Shown: positions 52,093-60,088, counted from the first letter of the stretch. The stretch: DNA of 64,000 nt from Desnuesiella massiliensis (GCF_001403615.1 NZ_LN879455.1:814340-878339); one strand, 5' to 3'. The notes: generated from the sequence alone by a model not told the origin. A program made the numbers and translations.

Positions 52093-53460
52093 TTAATTTA
52101 AGCACAAATGGAGTATCATATAGATTATATTTAGATTTTTTTCTGAGTAAAATGAGTTTTTAGCTTGATCAAAGACTTGCTTTTTCAAATTGTACTTTAT
52201 GCTCTTATAAATTACAGGAGATATATTAGTGCTTTCAGGAGTTGCAATACTAGGAAGCCTAAATTGTAGTTCATCCAATAAATCTTCAGATTTAAGGGTG
52301 TAATTATCATACCTTTCAGGATCATCTAAATTAGGAGCATCAGGCCAACTAGACACTATTCCTGAGTGAATAACTTGACGTTTATAAATATCCCCAAGAC
52401 TATTAAGCTCTTCATTACCTTCATTATAATATAGGGTGGATAACAAGTAGAAGAAGATTTCTGAAGAAGAGAAATCTATCTCTTTTTTATCGGAGTTTTT
52501 TAAGAAAATACCTTGCTCTGGATTATATAGTGATAATAAATATTCATTTATTTTATCACCGCTCTTTGAAAACATCATCATATCTGTATTTTTATTAAAC
52601 AAGTAAATATTAATTAATATAAGTGATTGATATTCAATTTTTAAATTCTCTTCTCCTTCTATCCGATCTACCATATAATCCATTAAATCTAATAATAAAG
52701 TTTTTGCTTCTTCCATATTTGAATATCTATAGAATAAATTTAGTGCAAAGCAAAGCTTTATATTTTCTTCTAAGGATAGTTCATATAATTCTTCTCTATA
52801 GGTTAGGAACATGTTTAATATATCCTGAGAGAAAACTCTGTAAGCTTCAGAATCTTTATTATCTGATAGAGTAGAAAATTTATAGTAGGCTGCCATCATT
52901 AAAGCTTGATCGGAAAATTTGAATTTATTTTTTTTAACTTCAAATTTTATGTCTCTAGTGGTATCTTCTGAAACATTTATTTTATCTACAAATACCCCTT
53001 CTTCACTTCTCATGTAGGAAGAATAAAAATCCAACTGAAGCTTAGCTAAATTTCCGTAAACATAAGTAAGAGCATAAAGAGATCTGTCTATGCTTTGAAA
53101 TTTTTTGTAGTAATCTATTAAGTCTAAAATGGATAAAGTCATAAAAGCATTACTAGAAACAGTTATCTCTTTCTTAAAGCTACCTTCATCCCAAGACATC
53201 CTGTTTTTTTCTCCTTCAACTTTAGGGTTAGCCTTTTTATAAATACATAAAAGTGGAGAATTTTCTTTAAATATGTTAATATCAATGTTAGGTATGTTTT
53301 TTATTTTTAACTCTTTAGTAGAAGTGCATATACCGCATTTTGAATGAAGTACTATTAGTCTTAGAGATTCTTTTGCAAAATGAAATAATTGATTTTTTAT
53401 AATTTTTGAATTCAATGAGTTGATTCGTAAAAAAGGACCCATATATCTCAAACCATTCAC
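52093..53460 (-). CDS. Hypothetical protein, probably all-helical (455 aa)
   Basis: I do not recognise a family. The protein has no signal peptide or membrane segment. It is rich in short amphipathic helices with aromatic residues (FMTLSILDLIDYYKKF, SLYALTYVYGNLAKLQLDFY, DQALMMAAYYKFSTL), which looks like an alpha/alpha-toroid or TPR-like fold. There is a CGIC pair near residue 43 and a Trp/Pro stretch (VSSWPDAPNLDDPERYDNYTL) near residue 385. The ATG follows AGAGGTGA closely. Convergent with the OppA-like gene and divergent from the AIR-synthase-like gene. Confidence 0.7.
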   Translation of the reverse strand: MNGLRYMGPFLRINSLNSKIIKNQLFHFAKESLRLIVLHSKCGICTSTKELKIKNIPNIDINIFKENSPLLCIYKKANPKVEGEKNRMSWDEGSFKKEITVSSNAFMTLSILDLIDYYKKFQSIDRSLYALTYVYGNLAKLQLDFYSSYMRSEEGVFVDKINVSEDTTRDIKFEVKKNKFKFSDQALMMAAYYKFSTLSDNKDSEAYRVFSQDILNMFLTYREELYELSLEENIKLCFALNLFYRYSNMEEAKTLLLDLMDYMVDRIEGEENLKIEYQSLILINIYLFNKNTDMMMFSKSGDKINEYLLSLYNPEQGIFLKNSDKKEIDFSSSEIFFYLLSTLYYNEGNEELNSLGDIYKRQVIHSGIVSSWPDAPNLDDPERYDNYTLKSEDLLDELQFRLPSIATPESTNISPVIYKSIKYNLKKQVFDQAKNSFYSEKNLNIIYMILHLCLN

Positions 53461-53548
53461 CTCTTAAAATTAATCCTTATATAAATAATATGAGATATAA
53501 TATTAAATAGTGCTAGTTTTATAAATTTTTTTAAAGTGGGGTAATAAA

Positions 53549-54526
53549 ATGAATATAGGAAAATTAAATTGGGATGATTTAGAGCAGATTATTAATAGAT
53601 ATAAAAGTGTAAAGAGAGATGAGGTCATTATAAGGAATGGTATAGGAGAGGATTGTTCGGTAATAGATTTTGGAGAAGAGGAATGCGTACTATCCACAGA
53701 TCCTATTACAGGAACTACAAAAAATATGGGGAAATTGGCAGTACATATTAATTGCAATGATATTGCCTCTTGTGGAGTAGAACCCTTAGGAATAATGGTT
53801 ACAATTTTGGCACCACCCAATGTTGAGCTAGATGATATAAGTTCCATTATGAAAGAAATAGATGAGGAAACCCAAAAACTTAATATTGAAATATTAGGTG
53901 GTCATACTGAGATTACTGATGCTGTAAACAGAATGGTGGTTTCCTGCACTGTTATAGGAAAAGGTAAAAGAGGAAAAGCTGTAGCTACTTCTGGAGCTAA
54001 AGATGGAGATGATATAATAGTAACCAAGGATTTGGCCTTAGAGGGTACTGGTATTATTATAAACGAATATAAAGAAAAACTCCAAAATATATTAGGGGAA
54101 GAGGAACTTTTAGAGGGTAGAACATATATTGAACATATAAGCGTAGTAAAAGAAGGAATAATATGTGGTAATTTCGGAGTAAACTCTATGCATGATATTA
54201 CAGAAGGTGGTGTTCTAGGTGCCTTATGGGAAATGGCAGAGGCTTCAGAACTCGGATTTAAGGTTTATGAATCAATAATGCCTATAACTAATTTGACTAA
54301 AAAGATTTGTAATACTTTAAATATTGATGCCTTAAGACTAATTTCTTCAGGTAGTATGCTGATAACCACAAATAGGGGGAAAGAGCTAGTTGAATTATTA
54401 AAAAATAATGGAATTAAAGCTACTATTATAGGAAAAATAACAGATAGTAAGGGGATTTTAGTAAGTAACCATGAAGAAGTAGAAGTTATGCCACCAAAGA
54501 GAGATGAGTTATTTAATATTAAATAA
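53549..54526 (+). CDS. AIR synthase-family protein (PurM/HypE/ThiL superfamily)
   Basis: 325 aa with both superfamily domains. ATP-binding N-terminal half: GIGEDCSVIDFGEEECVLSTDPITG and ASCGVEPLGIMVTILAPP. C-terminal half: MHDITEGGVLGALWEMAE and ALRLISSGSMLIT. It resembles clostridial HypE-like proteins but lacks the HypE C-terminal Cys and has no hyp neighbours, so the substrate is unknown. It is followed 16 bp later by rph, with the XTP pyrophosphatase gene after that. Confidence 0.85.
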   Translation: MNIGKLNWDDLEQIINRYKSVKRDEVIIRNGIGEDCSVIDFGEEECVLSTDPITGTTKNMGKLAVHINCNDIASCGVEPLGIMVTILAPPNVELDDISSIMKEIDEETQKLNIEILGGHTEITDAVNRMVVSCTVIGKGKRGKAVATSGAKDGDDIIVTKDLALEGTGIIINEYKEKLQNILGEEELLEGRTYIEHISVVKEGIICGNFGVNSMHDITEGGVLGALWEMAEASELGFKVYESIMPITNLTKKICNTLNIDALRLISSGSMLITTNRGKELVELLKNNGIKATIIGKITDSKGILVSNHEEVEVMPPKRDELFNIK

Positions 54527-54542
54527 ATTGGAGGTTTGAAAT

Positions 54543-55292
54543 ATGAGAATTGATGGAAGAAAGAATGATCAAATAAGACCAGTTAAAATAACAAGAAACT
54601 ATACGAAATATGCAGAGGGCTCAGTATTAATTGAAGTAGGAGATACAAAAGTGATTTGTAATGCTTCCATAGAAGATAAGGTTCCTCCCTTTCTAAAGGG
54701 CACAGGAGAGGGATGGATAACTTGCGAATACAATATGCTTCCAAGATCTACCCATGTTAGAAAGCCCAGAGATATATCCAAATTAAAATTAGATGGTAGA
54801 ACTATGGAGATACAAAGACTTATAGGAAGAGCATTAAGATCAATAGTTAACTTAAAAGCTATAGGGGAAAAAACCATATGGATTGATTGTGATGTCATTC
54901 AAGCAGATGGAGGTACAAGAACTACATCTATAACAGGAGCTTTTATAGCCTTAGTAGATGCAGTAAATAAACTTCATAAGCAAAGTCCTTTTGAGGTATA
55001 TCCCGTGAGAAACTTTGTAAGTGCAATAAGTGTTGGTATATTAAATGGCAATAAAATAATTGATTTATGCTATGAAGAAGATTCCAAGGCAAAAGTGGAT
55101 ATGAATGTTATCATGACAGAAGAAGGGGAATTTGTAGAAGTTCAAGGTACTGGTGAGGAGAGTCCTTTTAGCAGAAATGATCTCAATGATTTGTTAGCTT
55201 TAGCCGAAAAAGGTATTAAGCAGTTAATCAACATTCAAAAGGAAACTTTAAAAATGGATTGTTTATGGATAGGTACAGGAGAGGAGAAATAG
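54543..55292 (+). CDS. rph: Ribonuclease PH
   Basis: Phosphorolytic 3' trimming of tRNA precursors. 249 aa. It starts MRIDGRKNDQIRPVKI and has GEGWITCEYNMLPRSTHVRKPRD, DGRTMEIQRLIGRALRS, and IDCDVIQADGGTRTTSITGAF, all family signatures. GGAGG precedes the ATG. The downstream gene starts five bases after its stop, an arrangement common in Firmicutes. Confidence 0.97.
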   Translation: MRIDGRKNDQIRPVKITRNYTKYAEGSVLIEVGDTKVICNASIEDKVPPFLKGTGEGWITCEYNMLPRSTHVRKPRDISKLKLDGRTMEIQRLIGRALRSIVNLKAIGEKTIWIDCDVIQADGGTRTTSITGAFIALVDAVNKLHKQSPFEVYPVRNFVSAISVGILNGNKIIDLCYEEDSKAKVDMNVIMTEEGEFVEVQGTGEESPFSRNDLNDLLALAEKGIKQLINIQKETLKMDCLWIGTGEEK

Positions 55293-55297
55293 TATTA

Positions 55298-55909
55298 ATG
55301 AAAAAACTTATAGTAGCAAGCAATAATGAACACAAGATAACAGAGATAAAACAAATATTAGAGGATATGGATATAGAAATATTATCCCTAAAGGAAATGA
55401 ATATAGATATAGACGTAGTAGAAGATGGTAAAACTTTCATTGAAAATGCAAGAAAAAAAGCTATAGAAATATATGAATATTTAGTTCATAGAGGAGACAA
55501 AAATTTTATAGTAATGTCTGATGATTCAGGTCTAATGGTTGATGCATTAAATGGAAGACCAGGAGTTTACTCAGCTAGATATGCAGGAGAACATGGCAAT
55601 TCAAAAAAGAATAATGAGAAAATTTTAAAAGAACTTCAAGGGGTAGATTTTGAACATAGAGGGGCTAAATTTGTATGTGCTATTGCATTAATTGATGAAA
55701 ATGGAAAAATAACTGAAGTGGAAGGCAATGCAGCAGGGATTATTGCAGAGGGATATGATGGAGTAGAGGGATTTGGATATGATCCATTATTTTATGTGCC
55801 AGAATTTAAAGAGACCTTTGCTGAAATGACAGCAGAACAAAAGAACTCCATAAGCCATAGAGGAAGAGCTTTAGAAAAGATAAGAGAAGAAATCCTTAAG
55901 TATATATAA
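55298..55909 (+). CDS. rdgB: XTP/dITP pyrophosphatase (RdgB/HAM1)
   Basis: Removes non-canonical purine triphosphates. 203 aa from the ATG at 55298; an in-frame earlier start overlaps rph and is rejected. Signatures: LIVASNNEHKITEIKQIL, MSDDSGLMVDALNGRPGVYSARYAG, EGFGYDPLFYVPE and NSISHRGRAL. It lies between rph and a phosphodiesterase gene. Confidence 0.96.
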   Translation: MKKLIVASNNEHKITEIKQILEDMDIEILSLKEMNIDIDVVEDGKTFIENARKKAIEIYEYLVHRGDKNFIVMSDDSGLMVDALNGRPGVYSARYAGEHGNSKKNNEKILKELQGVDFEHRGAKFVCAIALIDENGKITEVEGNAAGIIAEGYDGVEGFGYDPLFYVPEFKETFAEMTAEQKNSISHRGRALEKIREEILKYI

Positions 55910-55929
55910 GGTTTAGAAGGAGCGATATT

Positions 55930-56406
55930 GTGCTAATAGCTGTAATAAGTGATACTCATAGGGATTATTATAATATTAATAAAATAGTTCCTATAATTCA
56001 AAATTCAGATATAGTAATACATCTAGGAGACAATATAGATGATGTAGATATATTAAAAAAAGACTATAAGGGAAAGATTTATAACGTTAGGGGAAATTGT
56101 GATTATAATTCTTTTACCCCTTCTGAGCTATTAATTGAAGCAGAAAATATAAAGATATTTGCTACCCACGGTGATAAGTATGGGGTTAAGTATGATCATT
56201 TAAAACTACTATATAAAGCTAAGGAATGTGGTGCTGATATAGCCTTATTTGGACATACTCATATACCTATGGCTGAAAAGGTTGATGATACTTGGCTAAT
56301 AAATCCTGGAAGCCCATCACTACCTAGGGTTAAATATAAAAGCATAGCCTTTATAGAAATAAAGGATGGTGTAATAAGTCCATATATATATTATTTAGAT
56401 AAGTAG
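55930..56406 (+). CDS. YfcE/MJ0936-family metallophosphodiesterase
   Basis: 158 aa. GTG start at 55930 with AAGGAGC upstream. Metal-binding motifs in order: ISDTHRD, HLGDNIDD, VRGNCDY, FATHGDKYG and FGHTHIPMAEK. The family hydrolyses phosphodiesters in vitro; the physiological substrate is uncertain. Last gene of the group starting at 53549. Confidence 0.93.
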   Translation: MLIAVISDTHRDYYNINKIVPIIQNSDIVIHLGDNIDDVDILKKDYKGKIYNVRGNCDYNSFTPSELLIEAENIKIFATHGDKYGVKYDHLKLLYKAKECGADIALFGHTHIPMAEKVDDTWLINPGSPSLPRVKYKSIAFIEIKDGVISPYIYYLDK

Positions 56407-56490
56407 TATTAAATACTTTAAGAATAACTTTGCTGTATAAAGTCATAACTTTTGCGCAGCAAAGTTTTATTTCTCAATAAATCAATCACT

Positions 56491-56547
56491 AACTTATACA
56501 TGTAGAGTAATGGCTTAAAGATAGTATTTTTCAATAGACATAAGTTA
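56491..56547. repeat. Palindromic repeat, family 2, degenerate copy
   Basis: AACTTATACATG (56491-56502), core GAGTAATGGCTTAAAGATAG, then ACATAAGTTAAGTTTT with a shortened right arm. It lies in the 305-bp gap between the phosphodiesterase and the tRNA cluster; no gene is seen there. Confidence 0.6.
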
Positions 56548-56641
56548 AGTTTTTGTAATATGTTCCTTTATTTCATAAGGAATATGGATATTAAAGGTAA
56601 AAATTGAGGTAAAAAATATAAAAAAAAGTATAAAAAAAGTA

Positions 56642-56670
56642 TTGACGTATTTAAATATATCGTGTAGAAT
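56642..56670 (+). promoter_or_regulatory. Promoter of the tRNA operon
   Basis: TTGACG (56642-56647), 17-base spacer, TAGAAT (56665-56670), about 42 bases before the first tRNA. Confidence 0.75.
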
Positions 56671-56711
56671 AATCTATGTCGCTGGGAAACAAAAGAAACA
56701 AACAGCAGATT

Positions 56712-56787
56712 CGGGGTGTAGCGCAGATGGGAGCGCGCGTGGTTTGGGACCATGAGGTCGCAGGTTCAATCCCTGTCACCCCGACCA
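56712..56787 (+). tRNA. tRNA-Pro (UGG)
   Basis: 76 bases with encoded CCA. Acceptor CGGGGTG / CACCCCG; anticodon loop TTTGGGA. First of eleven tRNAs. Confidence 0.96.
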
Positions 56788-56791
56788 CTAA

Positions 56792-56865
56792 GCGGGTGTA
56801 ACTCAATGGTAGAGTGCCAGCCTTCCAAGCTGGTTACGTGGGTTCGATTCCCATCACCCGCTCCA
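56792..56865 (+). tRNA. tRNA-Gly (UCC), copy 1
   Basis: 74 bases with CCA. Acceptor GCGGGTG / CACCCGC; anticodon loop CTTCCAA. Identical to the copy at 57512. Confidence 0.97.
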
Positions 56866-56924
56866 AAAAAGTCTTGCATTACTAACTAGAGTGTGATATA
56901 ATAATGCACGTTGCTAAATGATAT

Positions 56925-57001
56925 GTGTCTTTAGCTCAGCTGGATAGAGCAACGGCCTTCTAAGCCGTAGGCCAGGGGTTCGAATCCCTTAAGACACACC
57001 A
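56925..57001 (+). tRNA. tRNA-Arg (UCU)
   Basis: 77 bases with CCA. Acceptor GTGTCTT / AAGACAC; anticodon loop CTTCTAA. Reads AGA, the main Arg codon of this genome. Confidence 0.97.
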
Positions 57002-57004
57002 TGA

Positions 57005-57080
57005 GTGCCATTAGCTCAGTTGGTAGAGCACCTGACTCTTAATCAGGGTGCCCAGGGTTCGAGTCCCTGATGGCGCACCA
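57005..57080 (+). tRNA. tRNA-Lys (CUU)
   Basis: 76 bases with CCA. Acceptor GTGCCAT / ATGGCGC (one G-U); anticodon loop CTCTTAA. Confidence 0.96.
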
Positions 57081-57083
57081 TGT

Positions 57084-57159
57084 GGTGGACGTAGTTCAAT
57101 GGCAGAGCACCGGATTGTGGTTCCGGCTGTTGTGGGTTCGAGTCCCATCGTCCACCCCA
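57084..57159 (+). tRNA. tRNA-His (GUG)
   Basis: 76 bases including the extra 5' G that pairs with the discriminator C. Anticodon loop TTGTGGT. Confidence 0.96.
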
Positions 57160-57169
57160 TAAAAAATAT

Positions 57170-57244
57170 TGGGATGTCGCCAAGCGGTAAGGCAATGGAC
57201 TTTGACTCCATCATGCGTAGGTTCAAATCCTGCCATCCCAGCCA
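57170..57244 (+). tRNA. tRNA-Gln (UUG)
   Basis: 75 bases with CCA. Acceptor TGGGATG / CATCCCA; anticodon loop CTTTGAC. Confidence 0.96.
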
Positions 57245-57249
57245 TAGAT

Positions 57250-57325
57250 GGTTCACTAGCTCAGTCGGTAGAGCACATGACTTTTAATCATGGTGTCCGG
57301 GGTTCGATTCCCCGGTGAGCCACCA
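57250..57325 (+). tRNA. tRNA-Lys (UUU)
   Basis: 76 bases with CCA. Acceptor GGTTCAC / GTGAGCC; anticodon loop CTTTTAA. Confidence 0.97.
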
Positions 57326-57335
57326 ATTTTATAAT

Positions 57336-57419
57336 GCAGGTGTGGCGGAATTGGCAGACGCACTAGACTTAGGATCTAGCGCCAACGGCGTGGGGGTTCG
57401 ACTCCCTTCACCTGCACCA
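57336..57419 (+). tRNA. tRNA-Leu (UAG)
   Basis: 84 bases with a long variable arm (class II) and CCA. Acceptor GCAGGTG / CACCTGC; anticodon loop CTTAGGA. Confidence 0.97.
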
Positions 57420-57433
57420 ATAAAACTAAAGAT

Positions 57434-57508
57434 GCGGAAGTGACTCAATGGTAGAGTGTCACCTTGCCAAGGTGAAAGTTGCGGGTTCGAATCCCGTCTT
57501 CCGCTCCA
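57434..57508 (+). tRNA. tRNA-Gly (GCC)
   Basis: 75 bases with CCA. Acceptor GCGGAAG / CTTCCGC; anticodon loop TTGCCAA. Confidence 0.97.
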
Positions 57509-57511
57509 CAT

Positions 57512-57585
57512 GCGGGTGTAACTCAATGGTAGAGTGCCAGCCTTCCAAGCTGGTTACGTGGGTTCGATTCCCATCACCCGCTCCA
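57512..57585 (+). tRNA. tRNA-Gly (UCC), copy 2
   Basis: 74 bases, identical in sequence to 56792-56865. Confidence 0.97.
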
Positions 57586-57591
57586 TGATTG

Positions 57592-57620
57592 GACAGCTTA
57601 TAAAAATAAGTTGTCTTTTT
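57592..57620 (+). terminator. Terminator inside the tRNA cluster
   Basis: GACAGCTTAT / ATAAGTTGTC with one G-U pair and a 4-base loop, then TTTTT. It separates the last tRNA from the first ten. Confidence 0.75.
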
Positions 57621-57643
57621 CTTCATATAAAGCTAATAAATAT

Positions 57644-57720
57644 GCGCTTATAGCTCAGCTGGATAGAGTAGTGGACTTCGAATCCAATGGTCGCAGGTTC
57701 GAATCCTGTTAGGCGCACCA
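57644..57720 (+). tRNA. tRNA-Arg (UCG)
   Basis: 77 bases with CCA. Acceptor GCGCTTA / TAGGCGC (one G-U); anticodon loop CTTCGAA. Reads CGA/CGG-type codons, rare in this genome. Confidence 0.95.
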
Positions 57721-57725
57721 AACAT

Positions 57726-57766
57726 AAAGCCTTGCAAATGATAAGTTTGCAAGGCTTTGTTGTTTT
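57726..57766 (+). terminator. Terminator at the end of the tRNA cluster
   Basis: Perfect 13-bp stem AAAGCCTTGCAAA / TTTGCAAGGCTTT, 7-base loop, then GTTGTTTTA. Confidence 0.88.
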
Positions 57767-57786
57767 ATATAGAATTACCTATTCTC

Positions 57787-58167
57787 CTACCAAGGTCTCC
57801 CCCACCAAGGTCTATTAATGCAACATGGTCTATTCACCCACCAATAGTAAGGGCGACGTCTACGTCTGCGTCTGCGTCTGCGGGATGAACGACTTAAATC
57901 GTCATTATCATAATCATAATCATCAAAGTCCGCGTCATCAAAATCTCTGGGGTAAGGCATATACATTCCTTGATAGCCATACATCATTTGAGGATGGTAC
58001 ATCATTGAAGGGTGCTGATGCATTGGATAATAAGGCATCATTGGGGAATACATGTAAGGTGCAAAGTCAAAATCATCTTCCTGACGAGGCGCATGATCGT
58101 CATCATTTTTGTAGCGCTCATCAACAAAAGCTTCGTTAGTGTTTTCATTGTCGTTTCTATAATACAT
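57787..58167 (-). CDS. Low-complexity Tyr/Met/Pro-rich protein with an Arg10 tract, candidate spore-coat protein
   Basis: 126 aa. Acidic N terminus (to about 33), then a Met-Tyr-Pro-His-rich middle (YMYSPMMPYYPMHQHPSMMY and on), an acidic FDDADFDDYDYDNDD block, a run of ten Arg (about 97-106), and a Trp/Cys/Pro-rich end (YYWWVNRPCC... WWGRPW). Composition is typical of spore coat or crust proteins. GGAGG precedes the ATG, and a sigma-K-type promoter lies just upstream. The Arg run is encoded by alternating CGC/CGT and AGA codons, a hexamer microsatellite. Convergent with the tRNA cluster. Confidence 0.75.
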   Translation of the reverse strand: MYYRNDNENTNEAFVDERYKNDDDHAPRQEDDFDFAPYMYSPMMPYYPMHQHPSMMYHPQMMYGYQGMYMPYPRDFDDADFDDYDYDNDDLSRSSRRRRRRRRRRPYYWWVNRPCCINRPWWGRPW

Positions 58168-58198
58168 TACATACCTCCAAGCAATTTAACTACAATAT

Positions 58199-58227
58199 TA
58201 AAATATGCAGTAGCTTAAAGAAAGGTG
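58199..58227 (-). promoter_or_regulatory. Sigma-K-type sporulation promoter
   Basis: Minus strand CACC (58224-58227), 16-base spacer, CATATTTTA (58199-58207). It matches the sigma-K pattern mACm-N16/17-CATAnnnTA and gives a leader of about 23 bases before the coat-candidate gene. The -10 also partly fits sigma-E. Confidence 0.55.
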
Positions 58228-58282
58228 AAGTAAGTTTGAAAATATATGAATACATAGATTTTTATAACATTAGAAGATTACA

Positions 58283-58330
58283 TAAAAGCGTAAAAGGTCC
58301 GACCACGATGGAATATCGAAATCAGACCTT
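58283..58330 (-). terminator. Terminator of the apbE gene
   Basis: Minus strand AAGGTCTGA / TCGGACCTT (one G-U) with an inner CGAT..ATCG pair, then TTTTACGCTTTT. A second hairpin, AGGAGG / CCTCCT, lies at 58369-58400 closer to the gene. Confidence 0.65.
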
Positions 58331-58406
58331 GGTAGCATAAAATTTTAGCTTTCGTCTATTTACTTGACAGGAGGCAGTTCAAATCCTTGAGTTACCTCCT
58401 TTAGGT

Positions 58407-59450
58407 TTAATTCAGAATTTTAAAATTTGAATCTGTTATTTCTAAATTTCCTTTCAGTCCTTTAGTTATATATACCTCTTTATTTTTTGTTACAAAAATA
58501 GCATCTACATCCTTTATGCCTTCAATGAAAGCTAGTCCTTTATCAATTCCAAAACAAAAGGCTTTTGCTAAAGCATCTCCGTTAATAGATGTTTTAGTTA
58601 TGATGGTTACACTAGCTAAAGAATTATCTACAGGATATCCAGTTGATGTATCAAATATGTGATGATAATATTGTCCGTTAACTTCTAAGAAACGTTCATA
58701 AATTCCTGAGGTTACTACAGCTTTATCTGAAACTTTTACAATACCAAAGTAGTCTCCTCTAGGCATTGTAGGATCTTGTATTCCTATTTTCCAATCTGTT
58801 CCTTGAATCTTAGTGCCTACAGTTAAAATATTTCCACCTAAGTCTATAACAGCATGCTTAACCCCATTCTTTTTTAATACTTTTGCTACCTCATCAGCAG
58901 CAAAACCTTTAGCAATTCCACCTAAATCAATGGACATACCTTTGTTTTTTAATTTAATACTTTTCTCATTTTCGTCTAAAATAATATCCCTATAATTAAT
59001 TAACGGAAGCTTTGCTTTTATCTCTTCTTCAGACGGAACACGTGCATTTTCAGTATTAATCCCCCATAGATTGATTAAAGGACCAATAGTTATATCAAAT
59101 TTACCTTGAGTAAGTTCACTATATTTTTTAGCTTCTTTCACTACATAGAAAGTATTATCTGATACTTTTATATTGTTTAATCCGGAATTTTTATTAATGG
59201 CTGAAATTTCGCTACTATCTTCGTGAGCATTCATTTTATTATGAATATCTTTTAGTACATCGAAAGCTTGGTCTAATACTTTTTCAGAAGCTTTATCATA
59301 AATAGTGATTGTACATGGAGTATCCAACAAAACTTGAGTTCTAGAAATAGGTTCATAATTCTTACTGTTCTTGCTACAGCCAGTAGAAAAAGCTACAAGA
59401 CTTAAACATACTAAAGGTATAAACATTTTAAGAAATTTGTTTAGATTCAT
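58407..59450 (-). CDS. apbE: FAD:protein FMN transferase lipoprotein (ApbE)
   Basis: Attaches FMN covalently to Thr/Ser of extracytoplasmic flavoproteins such as RnfG/RnfD. 347 aa with a lipoprotein signal, lipobox STGC (Cys at residue 25). Core motifs: MNAHEDSSEISAIN, GKFDITIGPLINLWG, SIDLGGIAKGFAADEVAKVL, AVIDLGGNILTVG, and the metal/FAD site HHIFDTSTGYPVDNSLASVT. GGAGG lies ten bases before the ATG. No rnf genes are in the window. Confidence 0.94.
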   Translation of the reverse strand: MNLNKFLKMFIPLVCLSLVAFSTGCSKNSKNYEPISRTQVLLDTPCTITIYDKASEKVLDQAFDVLKDIHNKMNAHEDSSEISAINKNSGLNNIKVSDNTFYVVKEAKKYSELTQGKFDITIGPLINLWGINTENARVPSEEEIKAKLPLINYRDIILDENEKSIKLKNKGMSIDLGGIAKGFAADEVAKVLKKNGVKHAVIDLGGNILTVGTKIQGTDWKIGIQDPTMPRGDYFGIVKVSDKAVVTSGIYERFLEVNGQYYHHIFDTSTGYPVDNSLASVTIITKTSINGDALAKAFCFGIDKGLAFIEGIKDVDAIFVTKNKEVYITKGLKGNLEITDSNFKILN

Positions 59451-59593
59451 TATAATAGTTCCTCCATCCTATGCGTAGACATTATAAAGAAATAATATAT
59501 AAAAATATTTAAAATGTAAATATAAAGATGTTGGTTTTAATTAGTTTTATATTAAAGCATAGAAAATATCATGACTTTAAGTATTAAATTACA

Positions 59594-59655
59594 GAAGTTT
59601 ACAATACAATAATAGCTTAAAGATGCCATTGTGGAACATGTATAAGTTAAGTTTC
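59594..59655. repeat. Palindromic repeat, family 2, copy with intact right arm
   Basis: Core CAATAATAGCTTAAAGATGCC, then GGAACATGTATAAGTTAAG; the right arm CATGTATAAGTT (59637-59648) is identical to that of the copy at 39725, the left arm is decayed (AAGTTTACAATA). It lies upstream of apbE in a gene-free stretch. Confidence 0.55.
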
Positions 59656-60006
59656 ACCTTTTTTCCCCATAGTGCTTGAGTTATAAGTAGAATAAAGAAT
59701 ATTATCGGAATGTAAAAGTTTTAAAATAAAGTAAAAGTGGTATAGAAATTGCTGTATATTATATCGAAAACATATTTATAAAGTAATCCCCTTACAGAAT
59801 AATAGTGTTTTCAAATATTTTAATATTAAATATGTATTAAAGTTTTACAACATGTATTATTTTAAGAAAAAAGGAGGGCAGTAGTTTTTTTAAAAGATTT
59901 CATTTTTTATAATTTTCTTAACTAAATTTGCAGTTTAGATAAGGATTTGATTTTGCGTAGAGAGTTAGATTAGATTTTCTAGGATGCTCTTTACGCATTT
60001 TTTTAA
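59656..60006 (+). terminator. Gene-free stretch ending in a strong terminator (59954-60006)
   Basis: TGCGTAGAGAG / CTCTTTACGCA (11 bp, one G-U) around a 22-base loop, then eight T. No ORF lies upstream on the plus strand. An AAGGAGGG at about 59872 is not followed by a start codon. Either a non-coding transcript ends here or it is an attenuator for the small ORFs downstream. Confidence 0.6.
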
Positions 60007-60088
60007 TATAAATTAATATAGTTTATTTTAGATGTTAGAATATTTTTAGGAGTTAAGTAAAATAATACTTTTGAAAGGAGAGAAATAT

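Noticed and set aside
53549..54526. HypE hydrogenase maturation protein
   Set aside because: The superfamily domains fit, but the C-terminal Cys motif of HypE is missing and no other hyp genes are nearby.
57011..57526. Minus-strand ORFs across the tRNA genes (for example one reading LGWQDLNLRMMESKSIALPLGDIP)
   Set aside because: They are reverse translations of tRNA genes, a well-known annotation artefact; no ribosome site supports them.
57825..58139. 104-aa ORF opposite the coat-candidate gene (YVCVCVCG stretch)
   Set aside because: It is the complement of the Arg/Tyr-rich frame; the minus-strand frame has GGAGG and a sporulation-type promoter.
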